Shown here one piece after another: positions 59,418 through 64,000 of a stretch of 64,000 nt of DNA (its first letter is position 1; each line of letters begins with the position of its first letter). This DNA is from Liquidambar formosana (lineage: Eukaryota; Streptophyta; Magnoliopsida; Saxifragales; Altingiaceae). The stretch is taken from positions 24,887,607 through 24,951,606 of the forward strand of contig CM077832.1 in assembly GCA_039720395.1 (NCBI GenBank), written 5' to 3'. A program made the translations under genes and the position numbers. The notes beneath the pieces were generated by a model. It was given only the letters and a program-made list of their open reading frames with translations. It made no database searches and was not told the origin of the DNA.

Positions 59418-59452
59418 TTTAGGGTTTAGGGTTATGCATTTAGGGTTTAGGG
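59418..59452 (+). repeat. Telomere-like TTTAGGG doublets
   Basis: TTTAGGGTTTAGGG occurs at 59418-59431 and again at 59439-59452, two exact units of the plant telomere repeat each time. They lie in a stretch rich in AACCCTAA words, so they may be incidental. Confidence 0.7.
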
Positions 59453-61139
59453 TTTTAGGAAACCCTAATACACAAATTCATCATTTAATTGATTTATTTA
59501 ATTCCTAAATTAATTATTTAATTAATATTGATTAATTTTATAATGTTTTAAATGGTTTAAAACACAATTAGGGATTAAATTAAAATCTGGAAATTCTTAA
59601 TTAAATGAAATTGTTTTATTTAATTAAGGAAACCCTAATATTGGATATTAGAGTTATTTTAGGAAACTTTATATGTTGCAATTAATTTGATTAATTGAAA
59701 CTAAATGTCTTAAATGTTAAGACTTAATTGAATTCTGGAAATTTTGTAAAACCTAATGAGATTAGGATGCATTAATTAGATTAATGTAAATCATTCAAGA
59801 GAATTACCATAATGCCCATATGTTTTAATGCTTACAGTTTTTCATTACTTTATGCAATGTGATTGTATGTTTGTGATTGGATGATGATTATGGACTATAC
59901 CCCTTAAACCAATTGTGATTGGCCGTCTTATGAATGGGTTGTAATAATTTTTCAAGAGTTGTAATTTTATTATGGTGATGTAATTTATTATTTTGGGATT
60001 GCATGCCACCTTCTCTCTTTCTCTATCATTCTCTTATGTACCCCACATTCCCCTTATGTATCCCTTTCTATATATTATGTAAATGTTATGTAATCGAGAG
60101 CACACTAAGGAGCATGGTGGACCCAAAGGAGTATGATGGAGCCCAACAAGCCAATGGTGGAGACCATCAAGCCAAGGGAGCAGATTAAAGGACTTGAAAG
60201 CTTAGAGAAGTGTTTCAAGAAAGCATGCATGTTTTGAATGTGTTATTTTACGATCACCTACACCCACTTTAGACTTTAGATTCAATCTATTGGCTTGGAT
60301 TGAATCCTCTTAAAGTCCATAATCATCATAGTGGGAGCTTTTAATGAGATTAATAGTGATAGCTCCAAATCCATAGATCGTTATATGTCTCCTTTTAGGG
60401 ACTAATATCGATAAGTGGATTATTATTATTATGCTGTTCAATTTTTTATATTTAGATGCATGAGATGTATGTTAATTTGATGAGACCCTTAAAAACCCAT
60501 CTTCTTTTAATATTAAGTTGTAAATGGAGAATACATTAGGGAATGGATTCTTCATTGCCTTCCATCATTATAGGATCATCTAACGTCCCTTAATGTGGGT
60601 ACCTAGCTGCAGACATGTAGGAGCTACCCATGTTAAAGACATTACTTGAAACTATCATATATGAGATATCATGGGGTGCCTAAACTGGTATATACCAAGA
60701 AACTAACATATGAGGTACTATATATTTGGCAAAACATACCCGTGTAAATGATGGGTTTAACTTAACCAGGGAAGTATTCTAAGAAACTAACATGTGAGGA
60801 GTATGTTCCCTAGAGGCAAAATGATTGGAACTTGCTTATGAAGCAATAGACAAAGAGTTGTCTTCTTATTGTGGGTTAGAAGCCAAGAAACTAACATGTG
60901 AGGACTCTAGGTCACAGTGGGACCCCAATCCCCATTAAGGAATGAGATTCCCGAATTCCATTAGAGGGTGTATGGAATTTGATAAAATAGTGGGAGGTAC
61001 GATATGATTAAAGACCTTATCATTATGGATTAAAAATGAAATCTAATTCTCTATTTATGTAGATTACCTAATTACTCACCTCAAAACCCCTATTTCCTAA
61101 TATGTAGGATATTGATAGTTTGACTAAACCCGATTTCTT

Positions 61140-63962
61140 TGATTGATTTAGGAAATTGAGAATTGTTCTCAATTTCAAAAGATTGTTTATATGCTATTGG
61201 GCCTTTTCTTAAAGGCCCTCTATAAAACATCCTAAGAAGAAAAAGACACTATGCACAATTGGCATCTTGTTGCCATGCTATATGATAGTGTTTATGACTA
61301 ATGAGCTTCGGAAGCAAAATTAGCCAATGCAAGTGCCTTTGATGTCCTACATGACATACAAAGGTTGTATAGTGAGTTAAATAATACTATAAAGTATAGT
61401 AATTATAAAGGACTTCTTCTAGACTAGGATGTAACAAAGGTTGTTTATTAATAATCATTCTTTTGAAAAATGATTAATCACATAGAATAGCTTGAGAAGC
61501 TAGATGTGATTTAAAAATGGAAGCATAGCGAGACGCAAGTCTTGAAAAGTCAAAGACAAAGAAATATAATTATTTTGTAGTAAATATAAGGTATTGAAAA
61601 GGGAACTTGATAAAGTATCAATTTTCCTAGAAGAACCAAACTTTTGAAGTTTTGGTTCATGCTCTAAACTAAATTGTTGGTTAGTTCTGCTTCTTGGTTT
61701 TTGGATTCTAGTGTAATCTAAATGGAAGCAGAAAGTTAAGTAGATAATAAGTTACCTTTTAAAATTTTAATAGAGCAAGAGTTGCTAGATTAATTTTGAA
61801 ACTTATTTATTAACTAGGTCATTTAAGACATTCTAGAAATTTGATTTCTAAATTTAAATGACTAATTAGAGCAAACACAAAGTACTCTAAGAATACAAGA
61901 GATGTAGAAACTCTCATTTAAATGTAGCAAACATGACTTGGTTATGAGATGACCAAGTCCATCTTTTACTTGGTGAAGTAAAAGAGTTACATTTATAATT
62001 TGACTAATACATTGTAATGCATATAGTCATATAGAGCATGCATTCAATTACAGTAGACTCCTCTTAGAATACCATAGCTCAATGGTGAATCTAAGAGAAC
62101 AAATTGAACCCTATTAAGATATGGTTTGATCCGTGATGAGTTTTACTAATGTATCCATCTAGGATATACCTTAAAATTGCTACATATTGATAATTTAGGG
62201 TTCACTCCAGTTTTTTCCCAATTATATCAGATATGATATGGAAAGAAACCCAACTTAAAGATGTTAAGGCTTGGGATTGTGCTACGTATGTCTAGAGACA
62301 TAATGTAGACAATCTGGAAATAAGGTCAAGTAAGTGTTGAATTGTGGTATATCCCAAAGAATGGTTGGGATAGTATTTCTATTACCCTAATGAACAAAAA
62401 TTATCCATTAGGATGTTTGCTGGATTTTCTTGAGAAAGAGTTCATTCAAGAAAGATGCAAAAGTAGATAAAATTTATAGAATTGTCTGTAAAGCCACAAA
62501 CGAACGAAGATCCAACCCTTGTCTCTGTTGAGACAAAACCCTTAACTACACTACAATCTTTTCATAGATCAAATTGGATATTTCTTAACATAAAAGAGAT
62601 ATTGTATCTCTATTAGAATGTGAAAGAATTGTTCTTTGGTGATAAAGATCACCAAGATAATCCTATTGATTATGCCTAGACGATGTTTCACATCAAATCG
62701 AGAAATGACTAAGAGTCATTAAATTCAATATGGATAGGTAGAGACCTAAAAGGCTTGGCTATTTAAGCATGTTTTCAACATAGGCAAAAAGTTGTCTATA
62801 AAGAAACTTGTTTGATAATAGTTATGCTGAAATCCATTTGGATCTTGTTATCTATAAACACACATTTTGAGTATGAGATATGTCAAAAAGGATATAAAGA
62901 TGTTATATCAAATGGTGAAAAACCATAAAAGTGTGTAAGTTATAGAAGTCTATCAATAGACTACAAGGTTCTCATAATTAGAACATCTATAAAGTTGAAG
63001 TAATCAAATTGTTTGATTTCACTCATTGTATAGATGAACCATGAGTGTATAAAAGGTTAGTGGGAGTGCGATCATTTTTCTTTATCCTAAGTATAGATGA
63101 CATCCTAATCATTATGAATGATATATGAATGTTATCTAATGTAAAGTTTTGGTTTTTGGAGAAAAACTAATTCATGAAAGATTTGGCAGAAGCATCCAAC
63201 AAGATCTATAGAGATAGATCATATAGATTGCTAAGTATCTCCAAATCATTAAACATAGTTGAAATGTTGAAGGAGTTCAACATGGAGAATTCTAAGGGAG
63301 GTTTGATTTACTTCATATAAGAATTCATTATTCAAGGGCAGGGGCCCTAGGATAACACAAGTAAGGTTCTTAAAGTGTTAAGAAGCCTTATTCTACACTA
63401 TGTATTGAAACTGATATCTATTATGTTGTAATTGTTACAAATAGTTATCAGTCAATTCAAATTTGGAATATTGGATTGTATATGGAAATTGTAAACTTAT
63501 AGTAGATGGGTATATGGATTTGGATATAATCCATATGGGGTATATTTTATATTCACTTTAGTTAGTGAAATACTTAATGAAAAAACTGTATGAAAGATAT
63601 AGTGGATTCCATTATTGAGGGTGAATTAATTGTCGCATTGTCTAGAAGACTGTTTGGATCTATAAGTTCATTTAGAACTTGGAGTTGTTCCTTCTATTGA
63701 GTTGACCATACCTTGTTTTGTGATAACAATGGCTCTATAGCTCAAGCATAGGAATCACGGTCTCATCAAAAGTCCAAACATATAGAGCGGCAATTCCAAG
63801 TGATTAGAGGAATCATTGGAAGAAGTAATAGATGCATTACAGAATATATTATCTACATAAGTTTTTGTAGACCTACTAAGTAAAGCTTTAAAACATAATT
63901 GGTTATGTCTAAGACCAACATCTTGAGAAGATAGGTATGCGATACATAGTCGATTGGCTTTA
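61140..63962 (+). pseudogene. Copia-B element 2 gag-pol, heavily decayed
   Basis: No long frames survive, but landmarks follow the order of Copia-B element 1. Gag-like sequence is near 61140-61400. A pre-RT motif related to GDKEHPDNPITY is at 62638-62676. A VDDILII-like RT core is at about 63098-63118. The RNase H signature SRSHQKSKHIERQF is at about 63750-63795. Stops and shifts are present throughout, so the copy is older or less constrained than element 1. Confidence 0.7.
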
Positions 63963-63963
63963 G

Positions 63964-64000
63964 TGCAAGTGGGAGATTGTTAGGTCCTAGAGCCAATCAT
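63964..64000 (+). mobile_element. Polypurine tract and start of the 3' LTR, Copia-B element 2
   Basis: GTGCAAGTGGGAGAT leads into TGTTAGGTCCTAGAGCC at 63978, matching the 5' LTR start at 53392 with a short deletion. The LTR continues past the window end. Confidence 0.88.

Larger units (their letters stand above)
57684..61130 (+). other. Long untranslated leader of Copia-B element 2
   Basis: About 3.4 kb between the primer-binding site and recognisable coding relics, with no open frame above about 65 codons. It is rich in AACCCTAA/TTAGGGTT words at 59080-59460. It contains a 25-nt palindrome twice (59178, 59366) and a motif AAGAAACTAACATGTGAGGA three times (about 60697, 60781, 60885). It may include an older insertion, but no ends were resolved. 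Confidence 0.5.

Noticed and set aside
59418..59452. Interstitial telomere
   Set aside because: Only two pairs of TTTAGGG units; too short to claim a telomeric relic.

Overview
This is a plant nuclear window, most likely from a eudicot. The evidence is AT-rich DNA packed with nested LTR retrotransposons, initiator-Met-tRNA primer sites, foldback MITEs, a Helitron with a canonical 3' end, telomere-like TTTAGGG motifs, and one ordinary intron-containing gene. I do not name a species. There are no rRNA or tRNA genes, CRISPR arrays or prokaryotic features. LTR families are labelled A (SIRE-type Copia), B (a second Copia), C (Tat-like Gypsy with 2.6-2.9 kb LTRs), D (Copia solo LTR), E, F and G (Gypsy LTRs).

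Layout. 1-9.85 kb: Helitron ends, one complete non-autonomous Helitron (3600-5143), a solo family-A LTR, two Gypsy LTRs (E inserted into the edge of F), and six foldback MITEs, several sitting in TA microsatellites. 10.4-13.9 kb: the only intact host gene, a seven-exon zinc alcohol dehydrogenase on the minus strand (376 aa, all metal ligands present, TATA box and poly(A) signal recognisable). 13.9-21.1 kb: intergenic DNA, a 77-bp tandem repeat, a solo Gypsy LTR (G) with a clean target duplication, a degenerate repeat array and a second G fragment. 21.2-25.6 kb: family-B LTRs in both orientations forming a roughly 2 kb imperfect inverted repeat.

25.6-64 kb is a deeply nested block. A minus-strand Copia-B element (gag at 46.3 kb, RNase H at 39.7 kb) carries a C solo LTR in its reverse transcriptase and another C LTR in its own 3' LTR. 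That second C LTR is split by a SIRE-type Copia A element with gag, pol and env-like remains. On the other side, Copia-B gag is interrupted by an A LTR, then by a rearranged Tat-like Gypsy whose integrase end is followed by two antisense genes: a plant-mobile-domain (PMD) gene and a DUF7745-like gene. The PMD gene is hit by solo LTR D and cut by a plus-strand Copia-B element, whose 5' LTR holds yet another C solo LTR. All retroelement coding regions are decayed.

The most unusual signal is architectural. The U3 regions of LTR families A, C, F and G each carry a short array of 7-10 bp palindromes spaced almost exactly 20-21 bp apart (two DNA turns), in most cases about 100-220 bp upstream of a TATA box. 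Each family uses a different palindrome (AGACGTCT, AGTCGACT, GCGTATGC, GGCTAGCC and others). The same layout, using the GGCTAGCC palindrome of family C, also precedes a TATA box upstream of the antisense DUF7745-like gene. This looks like a recurrent, phased, dimeric-protein binding module acquired by both Copia and Gypsy elements.
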